From contig CALVAK010000007.1 in the NCBI GenBank assembly GCA_944325525.1, positions 31,796-95,795 on the forward strand: DNA of 64,000 nt, in the 5' to 3' direction. Of this stretch, positions 17,331 to 26,985 are shown in pieces; the stretch's first letter is position 1, and each line of letters opens with the position of its first letter. Under the pieces are notes generated by a model, which was not told the DNA's origin, did not search any database, and saw nothing but the letters and a program-made list of their open reading frames with translations. The position numbers and the translations under genes are program-made. This DNA is from Candidatus Gastranaerophilales bacterium. GTDB taxonomy: Bacteria > Cyanobacteriota > Vampirovibrionia > Gastranaerophilales > Gastranaerophilaceae.

Positions 17331-19049
17331 TTATTCTACTACATTTTTATCCGGAGGTATATTTAAAATTCTTGCACATTGGAGAGCAACTTCTTTAAAA
17401 ACAGGAGCCGCAACTGTATTGCCCCAGACAGGACCTCCGGTGCTTGCCGAATCTATAACAACATATATTAATATTTGCGGATTATGTGCAGGAAGGTATC
17501 CTATAACAGATGCATACAAATTATCCGAATATCCTTTTGATTTTTCTTTAGGCTTTTTTGATGTACCTGTTTTCCCTGCAACAGTATATTTTTCTAAATT
17601 AATATATGATTTTGAATTTGAAACACTTTTTGCGAGAAGCTCTGTTACTATTTTTGCAGTATCAGGACTTACAGCCTGAACATATTTTATTTTTTCTGCT
17701 GCTTCTTCCGGTGAATATTTTATAACATGAGGGGTAACTCTTACTCCGTTATTTGCCAGAGCAGAAACCGCAGATACCATCTGCATTGATGTTACTGAAG
17801 CTCCGTAGCCGTATCCCATTGAAGCTTGTCTTGATTTATCCCATTTGAAAGGCTTAGGGAGTATGCCTGATGATTCTCCTGCAAGGTCAATACCGCTTTT
17901 CTTTCCTATACCGAAATTAGAAAGTATCATATAAAATTCTATCGGGGACATTGAAAGAGCAATATTTGCACTTCCGACATTACTTGAATGTTCCAAAAGA
18001 TAAACAAGATTTATCATCCCTGGATTAGGATTTTTATGATAATCGTAATTTTGAATAGTCCAGCTGCCCAGTTTCATCTTTCCGGTATCAAGAATCTTGC
18101 TCCAAGGCTTAATTTTACCTGACTCAAGGCCTGCAGCAACCGTTAATGTTTTAAAGGTTGAACCCGGAGGGTACACGTCTGTCAGTGTCCAATTTTTTAA
18201 ATTTACAGCAGGTGTTTTTTTATAATTATTAGGATTATATCTTGGATATACAGCATATCCCAATATTTCGCCGTTTTTTGGATTCATTACAATAACGGCA
18301 CCTCTTGATGCTTTTTTTGTCTCAATCATATTTAATAATTCACGTTCACATACATGCTGTATTGCTGAGTCTATTGTTAAAGTTACATTTTTCCCTGTAC
18401 GAGGAGTTGCAACCAGCATAGGGTCTGTTGTTGCTTCATAAATAATATCCCCTCTTGGAGTTCTTTGTACGGGAATGTTATTATCAACATCTTCAAGTTC
18501 ATCTTTTGCGGTTAATTCAACACCTGAAGCTGTATCAGCATCCGGATTATAATATCCGATAATATGTGCGGCTAATTCATCCTGAGGATATACTCTTTCA
18601 TTTTTCTTATCAAGACTTATTTCTCTTAATCCTAGTTTTTTTATTTTTTCTGCTGTTTTCCGATCAACATCTTTTTTTAATAAAATTACAGTCGCTCCTT
18701 TTTTTATTGTATTCTCAAGTGACTTTTGGTTTACATTTAAGTAAGGAGCTAATATTTCAGCTAATTCATCAGGCTCATGATCAAAATACTCTCGATGGGC
18801 ATAAACATTATACGACGTTTGATCAGTCGCAAGTCTTATACCGTTTCTATCAAGTATTTGTCCTCTCATAATAAAATTTTTGCTGTATCTTTGACTTCCG
18901 GCTTTAGCTTTATAATGTCTTATATCAACAATTTGCAAGAGAAAAAGATATATAACCGAAATGCAGAACAGAGCCAATATGGCAACTTGTGCATATTTTA
19001 TTCTCATTTCAATATTTTTAAGCTTATCTTTTTCGCTTTTTTCAGACAT
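17331..19049 (-). CDS. ftsI: Division-type penicillin-binding protein (FtsI/PBP3)
   Basis: This class B transpeptidase has about 572 residues: a short cytoplasmic N-terminus, one membrane helix (about residues 25-45), the PBP dimer domain beginning RGQILDRNG, and the transpeptidase domain. The latter has the catalytic SxxK (PGSTFKT, about residue 303), SSN (about 358) and KTGTS (about 494). It cross-links septal peptidoglycan with FtsW. I place the start at the ATG at 19049, since AGGGG lies 7-8 nt upstream; an in-frame ATG five codons earlier overlaps that site. It sits between the ftsL-like gene and murE, the classic dcw order. Confidence 0.92.
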   Translation of the reverse strand: MSEKSEKDKLKNIEMRIKYAQVAILALFCISVIYLFLLQIVDIRHYKAKAGSQRYSKNFIMRGQILDRNGIRLATDQTSYNVYAHREYFDHEPDELAEILAPYLNVNQKSLENTIKKGATVILLKKDVDRKTAEKIKKLGLREISLDKKNERVYPQDELAAHIIGYYNPDADTASGVELTAKDELEDVDNNIPVQRTPRGDIIYEATTDPMLVATPRTGKNVTLTIDSAIQHVCERELLNMIETKKASRGAVIVMNPKNGEILGYAVYPRYNPNNYKKTPAVNLKNWTLTDVYPPGSTFKTLTVAAGLESGKIKPWSKILDTGKMKLGSWTIQNYDYHKNPNPGMINLVYLLEHSSNVGSANIALSMSPIEFYMILSNFGIGKKSGIDLAGESSGILPKPFKWDKSRQASMGYGYGASVTSMQMVSAVSALANNGVRVTPHVIKYSPEEAAEKIKYVQAVSPDTAKIVTELLAKSVSNSKSYINLEKYTVAGKTGTSKKPKEKSKGYSDNLYASVIGYLPAHNPQILIYVVIDSASTGGPVWGNTVAAPVFKEVALQCARILNIPPDKNVVE

Positions 19050-19111
19050 TATGAATCCCCTCATAATAGGGTATCATAAGAATATATATTAATAAAATAA
19101 TTTTACTAAAA

Positions 19112-19558
19112 TTAATATCCTATAGACCAGTTATAGTTAACTGTATTTTCTTTAATATCAGGGACATAAGAAATTGTCGCAGCAGGTATTTCTATTACTT
19201 TTTTTGCAGTATCCAGCATTGTTTTTCCGTGTATCACACTGTCAACTTTATTAAATGAATGTAAATTGTCAAGCTTATTTTGTAGCTCTATATTTTCATT
19301 TGATAAAGCAACAATTTCACGTCCGAGACCATTCATTTTCTTTTCACTATCTGATACAAAATAGTAACTTACTAAAGAAACCAGAACAAGACAAAGAAGA
19401 ATTGAACTTAAAATTTTATTTAGTTTTTCCGTCGGAGATTTTTTAACAGTATGTTTTGGAAATCTGCCATAAATTACAGGATTTGCAGCAGGTGAATATA
19501 CAACCCCCTGTGTGTATGAATAATTTCTTTCAACATATCTGATTGAACCTCTGCTCAA
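19112..19558 (-). CDS. ftsL: FtsL-like small division protein
   Basis: This 148-residue bitopic protein has a basic cytoplasmic N-terminus, one membrane helix (about residues 48-68), then a coiled-coil-like periplasmic segment (MNGLGREIVALSNENIELQ..., about 72-98). Sequence identity in this family is always low, so the call rests on topology and on its position between rsmH and ftsI, where ftsL lies in most genomes. It would help recruit FtsI/FtsW with FtsB and FtsQ. The N-terminal 45 residues are longer than in E. coli FtsL. Confidence 0.7.
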   Translation of the reverse strand: MSRGSIRYVERNYSYTQGVVYSPAANPVIYGRFPKHTVKKSPTEKLNKILSSILLCLVLVSLVSYYFVSDSEKKMNGLGREIVALSNENIELQNKLDNLHSFNKVDSVIHGKTMLDTAKKVIEIPAATISYVPDIKENTVNYNWSIGY

Positions 19559-19576
19559 TGACGTCTCCCCTGAGTA

Positions 19577-20503
19577 TTATTTTATTCTTCTTGCAATTCT
19601 TAATTTTGCTGATCTTGAAGGAGGATTCTGCTTTATCTCTTCTTGACTTGCAGTAACCGGTTTTTTTACAACTAATTCAAGAACCGGTCTTTCAATATCC
19701 GATACACCTTCTTGATTCGTAATTCCCCTTGAATAATCTCTAAAAATATTTTTGACTATTCTGTCCTCTAATGAATGGAATGTTACTACTGATAGTATAG
19801 CATTATTTCCTAATAATGTAAGCACTTCATTTAATGTATTTTTTATGTTGTCAAGTTCATGATTTACTTCAATCCTGACTGCCTGAAAAACTCTCGTTGC
19901 CGGATGGATTTTTGATTTTATTCTGGGCGTTGCCTGAAATATAATATTAACAAGCTCTTTCGTTGTTTCTATTTTTTTTGTTTTCCTTTGTTCAATAATT
20001 TTCTTAGCAATTCTCTTTGAAAATCTTTCTTCTCCGTATTCGCTGAAAATACGGACTAATTCATCCTCTTTATAATAATTGATAACATCATAAGCAGAAA
20101 AATCAGCACTCTGGTTAAACCGCATGTCTAATTTTGAATCACTCATAAAACTGAATCCCCTTGTTTTAGAGGTTAATTGAGGGGTTGACGCTCCAAAATC
20201 AAATACAATTCCGCCGTCTATTTTTTTTATATTATTTTCTTGTAAATATTTCTTAATGTTAGTGTAAGAATAGTTTACAATTGTTAAATTTTTGTAATCT
20301 TTTAATCGTTGTTTTGATGAATTAATTGCATCTATATCAACATCAAAAGCAATTAATTTTCCGTCAGGAGAAATTCTTTGCAATATGAGCTCGCTGTATC
20401 CGCCTCCACCCAGAGTTGCATCAATATATAGTTTTCCGTTTTCGCATTCAAGTGCATCAACGGCTTCTTTTAAAAGCACGGGATAATGATTATACTCCTG
20501 CAT
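19577..20503 (-). CDS. rsmH: 16S rRNA (cytosine-1402-N4)-methyltransferase
   Basis: The 308-residue protein starts with YNHYPVLLKEAVDAL, the RsmH/MraW signature, followed by the SAM motif DATLGGGGYSELIL (about residues 28-41). The C-terminal half carries FQAVRIEVNHELDNI and the VVTFHSLEDRIVKNIF block, diagnostic of the family. It methylates C1402 in the ribosomal P site. It lies upstream of the ftsL-like gene and downstream of prfA. No mraZ gene is found beside it. Confidence 0.96.
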   Translation of the reverse strand: MQEYNHYPVLLKEAVDALECENGKLYIDATLGGGGYSELILQRISPDGKLIAFDVDIDAINSSKQRLKDYKNLTIVNYSYTNIKKYLQENNIKKIDGGIVFDFGASTPQLTSKTRGFSFMSDSKLDMRFNQSADFSAYDVINYYKEDELVRIFSEYGEERFSKRIAKKIIEQRKTKKIETTKELVNIIFQATPRIKSKIHPATRVFQAVRIEVNHELDNIKNTLNEVLTLLGNNAILSVVTFHSLEDRIVKNIFRDYSRGITNQEGVSDIERPVLELVVKKPVTASQEEIKQNPPSRSAKLRIARRIK

Positions 20504-20512
20504 TTTCCCCCT

Positions 20513-21595
20513 TTAATTTATTTGAGCTAATTTTTCAAGTTTCAACTGTTGGTCATGTTCCATTAACAGATTAATTAATTCATCTAAATCCCCGTCAATT
20601 ACAGTCCAGACATTAAGATTTTTGCCTATTCTATGATCTGTCAGTCGCCCTTGAGGAAAATTGTATGTTCTTATTCTTTCAGACCTGTCACCTGTACCGA
20701 CTTGAGAACGTCTTAAATCGGTTACTTCTTTCATTTGCTTTTGTACTTCCATATCGTATAGTTTTGCTTTTAGTATTTGCAATGCTCGTTCTTTGTTTTG
20801 AAGTTGCGAACGTTCTTCTGTACAAAAAATCATTATACCCGTTGGTTTGTGAAAAACTCTTGCGGCCGTTTCAACTTTGTTAACATTTTGTCCGCCTGCT
20901 CCGCCTGAACGTGCTGTTGTTATTTCTATGTCGTTCATATTTAACTCAACTTCAACATCATCAACTTCAGGCATTACTGCTACAGTTGCAGTTGAGGTGT
21001 GTACTCTTCCCTGTGATTCTGTTTCCGGAACCCTTTGAACTCTGTGTACTCCTGATTCGTATTTGAGCTTTGAATATATACTGTCACCTTTGATTGAAAT
21101 GATTACTTCAGAAACACCTCCTGCCTCACAATCGGTTTTGCTCAATATTTGAGTCTGCCAGCCTTGTTTATCTGCATATCTTAAGTACATCCTCATTAAG
21201 TCACCTGCAAATATATTCGCTTCGTCTCCTCCTGCTGAGCCTCTTATCTCCAGCATAATGTCTTTATCATCCATTGGATCTCTCGGCAGTAGAAGAACTT
21301 TCATTTTTTCTTCCAGTTCTGCCATCTTTTTTTCATTAGATTCTATTTCATTTTTAAGATACTCTCTCATTGTTTCGTCAGATTCTTCTTTTAACATTTC
21401 ATGAGCATCTTCTACCGCTTGTTCTGAGTCTTTCCAGGTATGATATACTTCTACGGTTTCTTCCATTGCCTTTCTTTGTTTTGATAATGTTTTGAAACGA
21501 TTATAATCCTGTATTACTTCAGGATCGGAAAGTATTTCCCCCAATTCCTTATATTTATTTTCTATTTGTATGATTTTATCTAACATGTCTTTCAT
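20513..21595 (-). CDS. prfA: Peptide chain release factor 1
   Basis: The 360-residue class I release factor has the catalytic GGQ loop ([15 protein letters not shown], about residues 231-245) that hydrolyses peptidyl-tRNA. The stop-codon recognition segment [19 protein letters not shown] (about 185) contains PET in the position of the PxT motif that reads UAA/UAG. The N-terminal helical domain and length are typical. It follows thyX by 2 nt and precedes rsmH by 9 nt, so it is co-transcribed with them. Confidence 0.96.
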   Translation of the reverse strand: MKDMLDKIIQIENKYKELGEILSDPEVIQDYNRFKTLSKQRKAMEETVEVYHTWKDSEQAVEDAHEMLKEESDETMREYLKNEIESNEKKMAELEEKMKVLLLPRDPMDDKDIMLEIRGSAGGDEANIFAGDLMRMYLRYADKQGWQTQILSKTDCEAGGVSEVIISIKGDSIYSKLKYESGVHRVQRVPETESQGRVHTSTATVAVMPEVDDVEVELNMNDIEITTARSGGAGGQNVNKVETAARVFHKPTGIMIFCTEERSQLQNKERALQILKAKLYDMEVQKQMKEVTDLRRSQVGTGDRSERIRTYNFPQGRLTDHRIGKNLNVWTVIDGDLDELINLLMEHDQQLKLEKLAQIN

Positions 21596-21597
21596 AA

Positions 21598-22299
21598 TTA
21601 TTTAACCCTAACCGCTTTTCTTCCGCATGATTTGTCTTCATCACAATAGCCGAATCTTTCACATTTCGGCACAAGATAATCTTTAAGCCATTCTTCTTCT
21701 TTTATTACCTCGTCACACATTCTTTTAACGAGAATACGAATTTCTTTTTGTGCTCTTGTACATAGTCTTAAATTGGCAAGATGTATTAATTCTCTTAAAT
21801 TTAAACTTGCAACCATAGATGTTGATGTCGCATTCGGAAGTACGGCTCTTGCATCTTCTGCGGGTATTCCTGCCTGCGTTAATTCAAGGTAAAAATCTGA
21901 GATTTTGGACATAAATTCATCAAATTTTATTTTTAATTCTTCATTGTTTTCAATAGTTTCAGGTATAAGATATTCAAACTGTCCTTTTTCTTTTACATAT
22001 CTTTGAGATTTTTGAGAAAAAGACATATGTCTGTGTCTTACCAGTTGATGTGAACACGCTCTTGATATATTACTTATTGCAAAACTTATTTGTATGTGTT
22101 CAATTGTAGAATAATGACCGGAAGAAATTACTCTGTTTATTAGTTTAAGCACCTTTTCTTTGTCTTGAGCTGATTCACAGTCATATATATTTAATGGAGA
22201 ATCTGCACTATAACAAGTTCTGCACGCAGTATATATTGTTTTTAGCATATTTTCCGGTTTTGAAATTAATTTTACCTGTGCATACTTATGGCTGTTCAT
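21598..22299 (-). CDS. thyX: Flavin-dependent thymidylate synthase
   Basis: The ThyX motif [14 protein letters not shown] (RHRx7S, about residues 77-90) is intact, with the preceding [13 protein letters not shown]. This enzyme makes dTMP from dUMP using methylene-THF and FADH2, replacing ThyA. The protein is about 233 residues. I chose the ATG at 22299 because GGAGGA lies just upstream; an upstream in-frame ATG at 22320 overlaps that site. A Cys-rich tail ([17 protein letters not shown]) is a little unusual and might bind metal. Confidence 0.93.
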   Translation of the reverse strand: MNSHKYAQVKLISKPENMLKTIYTACRTCYSADSPLNIYDCESAQDKEKVLKLINRVISSGHYSTIEHIQISFAISNISRACSHQLVRHRHMSFSQKSQRYVKEKGQFEYLIPETIENNEELKIKFDEFMSKISDFYLELTQAGIPAEDARAVLPNATSTSMVASLNLRELIHLANLRLCTRAQKEIRILVKRMCDEVIKEEEWLKDYLVPKCERFGYCDEDKSCGRKAVRVK

Positions 22300-22379
22300 A
22301 AAAAATCCTCCGTTATACAAATTATACCCACTTTATGTGGGCATAATTTATAATACCTTTAAAAATATTTTGAATACAA

Positions 22380-22586
22380 CTATTTTTGTTTTTGTTGATA
22401 ACGTCTTTTAAATCTTTCAACTCTTCCCTCTGTATCAACAATTTTCTGATTTCCTGTATAGAACGGATGGCAGTTGTTGCAAATTTCAACCGTGATATTA
22501 TCTAAAACGGAGCCTGCTTCTATTTCATTTCCGCATACACATTTTATAACTGTTTTTTTGTATTCAGGATGTATTCCTTTTTTCAT
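22380..22586 (-). CDS. rpmE: 50S ribosomal protein L31
   Basis: The 68-residue protein begins [10 protein letters not shown] and has four Cys (KCVCG and [10 protein letters not shown]), so it is the zinc-binding C+ form of L31. HPFYTG is the family hallmark, and the basic tail RFKRRY binds rRNA. It lies upstream of thyX and opens the leftward run after a 278-nt non-coding gap in which I see no other gene. Confidence 0.95.
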   Translation of the reverse strand: MKKGIHPEYKKTVIKCVCGNEIEAGSVLDNITVEICNNCHPFYTGNQKIVDTEGRVERFKRRYQQKQK

Positions 22587-22863
22587 TTTTCTTACCTCTG
22601 TTTTATCAATTGCATATTTATATTTGAATTATAATCCCTGAAAATTTTATATCAAGTAATGTATTATATTTTCAATATAAAAATGTTACATTATTTTCTT
22701 TTGTGTTAATTTATTACGAATTCATTAAATGATACTTTCTATCATTTTTTTAATTATTCAAAAAATATGTATAAAATTTAATTTTTACAAAAAAAGAACG
22801 AGTTGAAATTGCTAAAATGTGGTATTATTATAATATACATTATGTGAGTATAAGGAAAACTAC

Positions 22864-23442
22864 ATGAAAAAAGCGTTTACTCTTTCTGAAGCTTTAGTTA
22901 CATTAGCTATTATAGGTGTTTTAGCTGCGATTTTAATTCCGGTAATAGATAATGTTCGTCCTGACAAAGATAGGATTACATATAAAAAAGCTTTATACAG
23001 TATGCAAAGTGCTATTTCAAATGCTATGGATTCTGCTGTATATACTATGGCAGCAAACTCTGCAGCATATTGGAAAGATGATTTAATTCCTGATTATGCA
23101 TTTTGTGAGGCTGTTGCTGAAGCTTTAAATACAGCAGGACGTGTCGATTGTACAAGCCCTTCTTCTTATGCTAATCCGAACTTTATTACTACTGACGGAA
23201 TAAGATTCTGGGGCCTTGAAGGTAAATTTACTACTGATGAACGTAATATTTATGTTGATAGAGCTTTGGGAACAAAAGAATTGCAAACTATTGCAGCAAA
23301 AAGAGGTAAGGATGGTCTCGGTTTAAAAATCAGGGTTAGATATGACGGTAAGATTGATACTCCTGATCAAGATGATTTTGAATTTGAAAATGAATTAATA
23401 GAAAATTCACTTCAGGTTTCAGAAGGAAGAATGCCGGGTTAA
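22864..23442 (+). CDS. Type IV pilin-like / type II secretion pseudopilin
   Basis: The 192-residue protein opens with a prepilin N-terminus: MKKA followed by the processed helix FTLSEALVTLAIIGVLAAILIPVI, with the conserved Glu at mature position 5. The C-terminal domain has two Cys and a sequence without close similarity to any pilin I can name. Similar N-terminal tags mark major and minor pilins and pseudopilins alike, and no assembly gene (pilB, pilC, pilD) is in view. It stands alone between rpmE and mtnP and ends in a strong terminator. Confidence 0.75.
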   Translation: MKKAFTLSEALVTLAIIGVLAAILIPVIDNVRPDKDRITYKKALYSMQSAISNAMDSAVYTMAANSAAYWKDDLIPDYAFCEAVAEALNTAGRVDCTSPSSYANPNFITTDGIRFWGLEGKFTTDERNIYVDRALGTKELQTIAAKRGKDGLGLKIRVRYDGKIDTPDQDDFEFENELIENSLQVSEGRMPG

Positions 23443-23466
23443 TTCTTTACTTAAAGTTATTTGTAA

Positions 23467-23496
23467 GATACCGCTGTTATATATAACAGCGGTATC
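23467..23496 (+). terminator. Rho-independent terminator after the pilin-like gene
   Basis: A perfect stem GATACCGCTGTTAT/ATAACAGCGGTATC with a very short loop is followed by TTTATTT. It stands 24 nt after the stop codon of the pilin-like gene. Confidence 0.9.
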
Positions 23497-23569
23497 TTTA
23501 TTTCTCTGGACTTGTATATTATTTATATCCATGATAAAAAGAATCTTGTTAAGCTTACAGGAGATTGGT

Positions 23570-24379
23570 ATGAGTGAAAAAGTTCAGGCACAAATTGGAA
23601 TAATAGGCGGAAGCGGATTTTACAGTTTTTTTGAAGAATCAGGAGTTCCATATAGAGAAATTACTGTTGATACCCCGTACGGTAAACCTTCTGACCCGAT
23701 AACTATAGGTTGTATAAACGGTAAAAATGTTGCTTTTATTCCGAGGCACGGACGTGATCACAGATTCCTTCCTCATACTGTAAATTATCGTGCTAATGTT
23801 TGGGCTTTAAATTCACTTGGGGTTTCAAGGGTTATTTCTCCTTGTGCTGCCGGAAGTTTACAAAAACATGTTAAACCCGGAGATTTTGTTATTTGTGACC
23901 AATTTGTAGATTGGACGGACGGAAGAAAAAATACTTTCTTTGAAGGTCCTTTGTGTGTGCATCCCAGTGCTGCAGATCCTTATTGTCCGGAATTGAGAAG
24001 TATTGCAATAGATAAAGCAAAAGCTCTCGGTATAAATGTTCATGAAACAGGCACTGTTGTTGTTATTAATGGTCCGAGATTTACAACAAAAGCTGAATCA
24101 AAACTGTTCACTAATCAAGGCTGGGAAGTAATTAATATGAGCCAGTATCCTGAAGTCCATCTTGTAAGAGAACTTGATATGTGTCCGTTGACTATTGCTT
24201 TAATTACTGATTATGATGCCGGACTTGTCGGTGATGTTCCTCCTGTTACTCATCAAGAAGTAATGCAGGTGTTTAAATCTAATATTAGCAAACTTAAAAA
24301 GTTGTTACTGGCTATTATAGAAACTATACCGATTGAAAGAAATAATTGCGAGTGTTATAAAACATCACAAACTTCTTAA
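23570..24379 (+). CDS. mtnP: S-methyl-5'-thioadenosine phosphorylase
   Basis: This is a trimeric-type purine phosphorylase of about 269 residues. GIIGGSGFY, the phosphate-binding loop, lies near the start, with FIPRHGRDHRFLPHTVNYRAN next (phosphate and substrate residues) and the family block TVVVINGPRFTTKAES, then INMSQYPEVHLVREL (the Met and Asp region that defines MTAP specificity). It recycles MTA formed during polyamine synthesis. The ATG at 23570 was chosen because AGGAG lies about 7 nt upstream; an in-frame ATG at 23531 is upstream of that site. Confidence 0.9.
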   Translation: MSEKVQAQIGIIGGSGFYSFFEESGVPYREITVDTPYGKPSDPITIGCINGKNVAFIPRHGRDHRFLPHTVNYRANVWALNSLGVSRVISPCAAGSLQKHVKPGDFVICDQFVDWTDGRKNTFFEGPLCVHPSAADPYCPELRSIAIDKAKALGINVHETGTVVVINGPRFTTKAESKLFTNQGWEVINMSQYPEVHLVRELDMCPLTIALITDYDAGLVGDVPPVTHQEVMQVFKSNISKLKKLLLAIIETIPIERNNCECYKTSQTS

Positions 24380-24395
24380 TAAGGATTTCACTGTT

Positions 24396-24659
24396 ATGAT
24401 TTCATCGCTTGTTGCAATTTTATTTAAATTAATTTATTTGGTAATTATTGTTGTTGTTATTTTAAGCTGGATTCCGATATTTGACGCAAGGAAAGAACCT
24501 TTAGCTTCAATAATGAAAATCTACAATACAATAATGGCTCCTTTTAAATCTGTTATTCCTCCTATAGGTATGATTGATATTTCGCCGCTTATTGCTATTA
24601 TTGTTCTTCAAATTATTGAACATCTTCTTTTAAGAATTCTGATAAATTTTGGACTTTAA
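24396..24659 (+). CDS. YggT-family membrane protein
   Basis: The 88-residue protein has two membrane helices (about residues 2-25 and 60-82) and the family pattern ILSWIPIFD...PLASIMKIYNTIMAPFKSVIPPIGMIDISPLIAIIVLQII. YggT proteins are found in Cyanobacteria (plant homologue YlmG/CCB3) and many bacteria, often near division genes; the exact role is unsettled. I start at the ATG at 24396; in-frame ATG codons further upstream overlap mtnP. The gene abuts the convergent BioY-like gene. Confidence 0.8.
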   Translation: MISSLVAILFKLIYLVIIVVVILSWIPIFDARKEPLASIMKIYNTIMAPFKSVIPPIGMIDISPLIAIIVLQIIEHLLLRILINFGL

Positions 24660-25301
24660 TTAACCCATAAAAAGCCATAAAAGTTTTCGGATGCCGAGTC
24701 CTATTAAAACAGCAATGAAACTGAAAACTATATCATAAAGTAATTTTGCTATTGACTGGTAATATATCCAATTTACTATAAAGTCAAAAGAATCGTGTCT
24801 TAATAGTGCTATGGCTGACATATATAATATTCCTATTATATGAATAATAAAAACACCAGAAAGAACGGATAGAATAATATTAACCATTGATGGTTTATGT
24901 TTAATTTCTTTTCCTGCAAAAATAACAGCAAAAATATATGCAAAGATATATCCGAAATTATATTGAAAAATGTAAGGCATTCCACCTCCGAGTGCAAAAA
25001 CCGGGAAAAACGGTGTAAGTCCTAATATTATATATATAAGAATTGCAATTAATCCCCAGTATTCGCCCAACAGGGCCGCAATAAACAATACAACCGGTAT
25101 TTGTGGAATATATTCAAATTTTAAATATGTATATACTGAGTTTTCAGGAATGTTAAAGTTTATTTTTATTTGAGTAAATGTAGCAATCACTAAAAGAACG
25201 ATACATCCGGTTATAATTGCAAGTGTTCCCAAACAAAATTTTATACGGTGATTTTCACTGTGAAATTTTTTTATTTCTGCTTTTACTCTTTTATTCATCA
25301 T
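24660..25301 (-). CDS. bioY: BioY-like biotin transporter (S component)
   Basis: This 213-residue integral membrane protein has about six helices. The central IPQIPVVLFIAALLGEYWGLIAILIYIILGLTPFFPVFALGG aligns in pattern with the BioY signature (PVTLQT...LLxGxxxG...YLxLGxxGLPVF), followed by a Gly-rich turn and a GY(I/L)xAY helix. BioY binds biotin with high affinity and works alone or with an ECF module. The match is by pattern only, so a related ECF S component is an alternative. It overlaps rimI upstream by 11 nt. Confidence 0.65.
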   Translation of the reverse strand: MMNKRVKAEIKKFHSENHRIKFCLGTLAIITGCIVLLVIATFTQIKINFNIPENSVYTYLKFEYIPQIPVVLFIAALLGEYWGLIAILIYIILGLTPFFPVFALGGGMPYIFQYNFGYIFAYIFAVIFAGKEIKHKPSMVNIILSVLSGVFIIHIIGILYMSAIALLRHDSFDFIVNWIYYQSIAKLLYDIVFSFIAVLIGLGIRKLLWLFMG

Positions 25302-25818
25302 AAGATACTATTACTTTATTTATTTGTTTTTTTATTTTTTCAAAATTATTTTTAAATTTATCATACCAGATATTTTGAGTAAACATAATAAGTGCATTCT
25401 CGCCGTTATCCTGATAATAATTCTTTCTTACTCCGATAGATTCAAATAAAAATTTTTCATATAAAGATATAGCTGCCGTATTACTTTCTCTAACTTCCAG
25501 CGTTATATATTTAACCATTTCTTTGTAACAATTATCTATTACTTGAATTAATAGAATTTGTGCAAGCTGTAGACTTCTGTATTCTGGATGAACTGCAAGT
25601 GTTGTAATATGAGCTTCTTCAAATATTTTCCAAAAACCGATATATGCAATTATTTTACTATTTATATCTTTTACGCAATAATAAAGTGCCAGATTGTTTG
25701 CAAGTTCATTATAAAATGAATTTTTAGACCAGTGATGGTCAGGATGAATAAGTTCTTCAATATGAAAAACTTCATTAACATCATCTGTTGACATTTTCAC
25801 AACTTTAACACTATGCAT
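25291..25818 (-). CDS. rimI: RimI-like GNAT N-acetyltransferase
   Basis: The 175-residue protein has a GNAT fold with the acetyl-CoA binding motif region AHITTLAVHPEYRSLQLAQILLIQ (about residues 68-95) and the RimI-like LEVRESNTAAISLYEKFLFESIGVRKNYY (about 117-145). RimI acetylates the N-terminal alanine of ribosomal protein S18. The canonical (Q/R)xxGx(G/A) loop is altered here (RSLQLA), which is unusual. It is cotranscribed with the BioY-like gene. Confidence 0.78.
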   Translation of the reverse strand: MHSVKVVKMSTDDVNEVFHIEELIHPDHHWSKNSFYNELANNLALYYCVKDINSKIIAYIGFWKIFEEAHITTLAVHPEYRSLQLAQILLIQVIDNCYKEMVKYITLEVRESNTAAISLYEKFLFESIGVRKNYYQDNGENALIMFTQNIWYDKFKNNFEKIKKQINKVIVSYDE

Positions 25819-25899
25819 TTTAGCCCCTTTGGGCTAATTGTAACAAAGATGAATTAAACTTTCAAATAAACATGTGTATAAAATGATATAATTTTTTTT

Positions 25900-26985
25900 A
25901 TGATTAAACATGCATATATTCATATTCCTTTTTGTATCCGAAAATGCAAATATTGTTCTTTTGTTTCCGGAAAAAATATAGAATATAAGGATATTTATAT
26001 TAAAACACTTTTAAAAGAAATAAAAAACCGCTATAAAAATGACAGTTTGAAAACACTCTATATAGGCGGAGGTACTCCTTCTTTATTAGATGTTAAAGAT
26101 TTTGAATTAATAATTTCTTCCTTTGTTTTTGATAAAAATCCTGAAATAACAATTGAAGCAAATCCTGAAACAATAAAAAAAAATAAAATAAAATCAATAT
26201 ATAGTCTTGGCTTTAACAGGGTTTCTCTTGGTGTCCAGACCTTTTATAATTCCATTTTAAAACAAATTGGCAGACTGCATAACGATATTGAAATATATAA
26301 AGCTGTGGATTATATAAAATCTGCGGGGTTTGAGAATATAAGTATTGACTTAATATACGGACTTCCCGGACAAACTTATGAAATGTTTGAAAAAGACTTA
26401 GAAAAAGCAATAACCCTCGATGTAAAACATGTTTCCGGCTACGGTCTTAAAATTGAGGAAAATTCTTTTTATTATGAACATCAACCAGAAAATATTCCTG
26501 ATGATGAAGTTCAGGCAAAGATGTATTTAAATATGATAGATAAGCTAAAAGAAAATAATTATAAACATTATGAAATAAGTAATTTTGCCAAAAAAGGATA
26601 TGAATCCAAACATAATTGCTGTTATTGGAAAAATGAAAATTATTATGGTTTTGGTCTAAATGCAAGCGGATATGAAGACAATATAAGATATAAAAATACT
26701 TCAGTATTGGAAAAATATATTGTGAATCCTGAAGAAAAAGAAGAAAAAATATGCCTTAGCCGGCAGGAAACAATGGAAAACGAGATATTCCTTGCGTTAA
26801 GATTAAAAGAAGGTATAGATATTAATTCAATTAATAAAAAGTATAATATTGACTTTGAGGAAAAATACAAAAAAGTTATATCAAAATATCAAAAACTCAA
26901 TATGCTGGAAATCGATAAAAACCATTATAGACTTACAAAGGAAGGTATTTTGTTAAGCAACAACATAATGGCTGATTTTTTATAA
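25900..26985 (+). CDS. hemW: HemW-like radical SAM heme chaperone / coproporphyrinogen oxidase-like
   Basis: This 361-residue radical SAM protein has the motif CIRKCKYCSF (CxxxCxxC, residues 11-18), followed by the SAM loop TLYIGGGTPS, then NPETI, RVSLGVQTF and DLIYGLPGQT, which are shared with HemN/HemW. The N-terminus is short (YIHIPFC), as in HemW, and the overall length is the 360-380 of HemW rather than the 450 or so of HemN. HemW transfers heme in several bacteria; its specific partner here is unknown. The last bases overlap the convergent neighbour by 6 nt. Confidence 0.85.
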   Translation: MIKHAYIHIPFCIRKCKYCSFVSGKNIEYKDIYIKTLLKEIKNRYKNDSLKTLYIGGGTPSLLDVKDFELIISSFVFDKNPEITIEANPETIKKNKIKSIYSLGFNRVSLGVQTFYNSILKQIGRLHNDIEIYKAVDYIKSAGFENISIDLIYGLPGQTYEMFEKDLEKAITLDVKHVSGYGLKIEENSFYYEHQPENIPDDEVQAKMYLNMIDKLKENNYKHYEISNFAKKGYESKHNCCYWKNENYYGFGLNASGYEDNIRYKNTSVLEKYIVNPEEKEEKICLSRQETMENEIFLALRLKEGIDINSINKKYNIDFEEKYKKVISKYQKLNMLEIDKNHYRLTKEGILLSNNIMADFL